From JBFWNZ01 sp050250795 (GTDB lineage Bacteria; Pseudomonadota; Alphaproteobacteria; UBA8366): a stretch of 6,791 bases of DNA. This document shows positions 6,036 through 6,791 of this stretch, one piece after another. Position numbers and translations under genes: made by a program. The DNA lies in NCBI GenBank assembly GCA_050250795.1, contig JBFWNZ010000212.1, positions 1-6,791 on the forward strand. The letters run 5' to 3'. The notes below the pieces were generated by a model. It was not told the DNA's origin, searched no databases, and worked only from the letters and a program-made list of their open reading frames with translations. Numbering within the stretch: the stretch's first letter is position 1; the number at the start of each line of letters is the position of its first letter.

Positions 6036-6791
6036 TCACAGGTTGTAGATATCGGACTTGTAGCGGGCCAGGTTCTCGCCCCGGCGAAACCATTCGACGG
6101 TTTCGGCGATTCCGCGGCGGAACCCGTCCAGCCCAGCATAGCTGGGCTGCCAGCCTACCAGTTGCTTCGCCTTGTCCGTCCCCGCCCATAGCCGCTCGAC
6201 CTCGCTGTTGCGCGGCCGGACGCGCTCCTCGTCGAAGACGATATCCAGATCGCGCCCGACAGCCTGCGCGATGACATCGGCCGTCTCGCCGATGGAAATC
6301 TCAAATCCGCTGCCGATGTTGACCACCTCGCCCTCCACAGGCTGCGTTGCCTCCAGCATGGCCACGAAGCCGCCGACGGTGTCGTGTACCAGGGTGAAGT
6401 CGCGCGTGGGATGGCGGGAACCCAGCCGAATCTGGCCGTCGCCGGACAGGGATTGGGCGATGATGGTCGGGATGACCGCCCGCGCCGACTGTCGCGGGCC
6501 GTAGGTGTTGAACGGCCGCAGAACCGTGACCGGCAGATCGAAGGATCGGTGAAAGGACAGCGCCATCTGGTCGGCCGCGATCTTCGTCGCGGCATAGGGC
6601 GACTGCCCCACCTGGGGATGAAGCTCGGTAATCGGCACGAACTGCGCGGTTCCGTATGTCTCGCTGGTCGAGGTGTGCACCACCCGCCGCACGCCGAACT
6701 CGCGGGCCGCCTGCAAGATGTTCAGCGTGCCCGTGATGTTGGTTTCGACATAGGCTGCGGGCGAGCGGTACGAGTACGGAATCGCGATCAA
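6036..6791 (-). CDS. legB: LegB-type NAD-dependent sugar-nucleotide 4,6-dehydratase, N-terminus beyond the window
   Basis: This is an extended short-chain dehydrogenase/epimerase with 251 residues visible. The frame is open to the right edge, and its first codon there is TTG, read as an internal leucine in LIAIPYSY. About 80 N-terminal residues, including the Rossmann GxxGxxG, lie outside. Visible motifs are HTSTSETYGTA (39-49), the catalytic pair Y66/K70 in SPYAATK, RPFNTYGPRQSARAVIPTII (92-111), HPTRDF (127-132), VVNIGSGFEISIG (156-168), RVRPRNSEVERLW (190-202) and the terminal YKSDIYNL. These match what I remember of Campylobacter/Legionella-type LegB almost block by block. That enzyme dehydrates GDP-GlcNAc to the 4-keto-6-deoxy sugar at the start of legionaminic acid synthesis. 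Related dehydratases with another nucleotide sugar cannot be excluded. The aldo/keto reductase gene follows 19 bases downstream on the same strand. Confidence 0.88.
   Translation of the reverse strand: MIAIPYSYRSPAAYVETNITGTLNILQAAREFGVRRVVHTSTSETYGTAQFVPITELHPQVGQSPYAATKIAADQMALSFHRSFDLPVTVLRPFNTYGPRQSARAVIPTIIAQSLSGDGQIRLGSRHPTRDFTLVHDTVGGFVAMLEATQPVEGEVVNIGSGFEISIGETADVIAQAVGRDLDIVFDEERVRPRNSEVERLWAGTDKAKQLVGWQPSYAGLDGFRRGIAETVEWFRRGENLARYKSDIYNL

Noticed and set aside
6017..6139. N-terminal extension of the aldo/keto reductase up to ATG 6139
   Set aside because: It would overlap the conserved C-terminus of LegB and adds residues with no resemblance to the family before its first strand.

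Overview
The window is strongly GC-rich, with G or C dominating third codon positions, and it is densely packed with genes. It looks like a surface-polysaccharide (O-antigen, capsule or other glycan) locus of a Gram-negative bacterium. Coding style and gene content suggest an alphaproteobacterium, perhaps Rhodospirillales-like; this assignment is an inference, because no rRNA or other phylogenetic marker is present. No tRNA, rRNA, insertion sequence, CRISPR array or long repeat was seen.

Seven genes lie in three blocks. (1) At the left edge is the C-terminal part of a plus-strand O-antigen ligase/polymerase-type membrane protein. It converges, with a 2-base gap, on a minus-strand class I SAM-dependent methyltransferase. 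(2) A roughly 95-base divergent intergenic region separates the methyltransferase from a tight plus-strand operon: a short CysD-type ATP sulfurylase subunit, a CysN-CysC fusion (GTPase plus APS kinase) starting 3 bases later at GTG, and a YdcF/ElyC-type DUF218 membrane protein whose ATG overlaps the cysNC stop. (3) The minus strand then carries an aldo/keto reductase ending 4 bases from the DUF218 gene. Upstream of it on that strand is a LegB-type NAD-dependent 4,6-dehydratase whose N-terminus runs off the right edge.

Taken together, the cysD-cysNC pair can make PAPS, the universal sulfate donor, from sulfate and ATP. LegB opens the route to legionaminic-acid-like or related deoxy-amino sugars, and the ligase/polymerase homologue handles lipid-linked glycans. 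The most economical reading is a cluster that builds a surface glycan carrying unusual sugars and modified by methylation and sulfation. No sulfotransferase lies in the window, so sulfation of the glycan is a prediction. The least expected parts are the divergent short-CysD/EF-Tu-like CysNC pair and the DUF218 gene translationally coupled to it.
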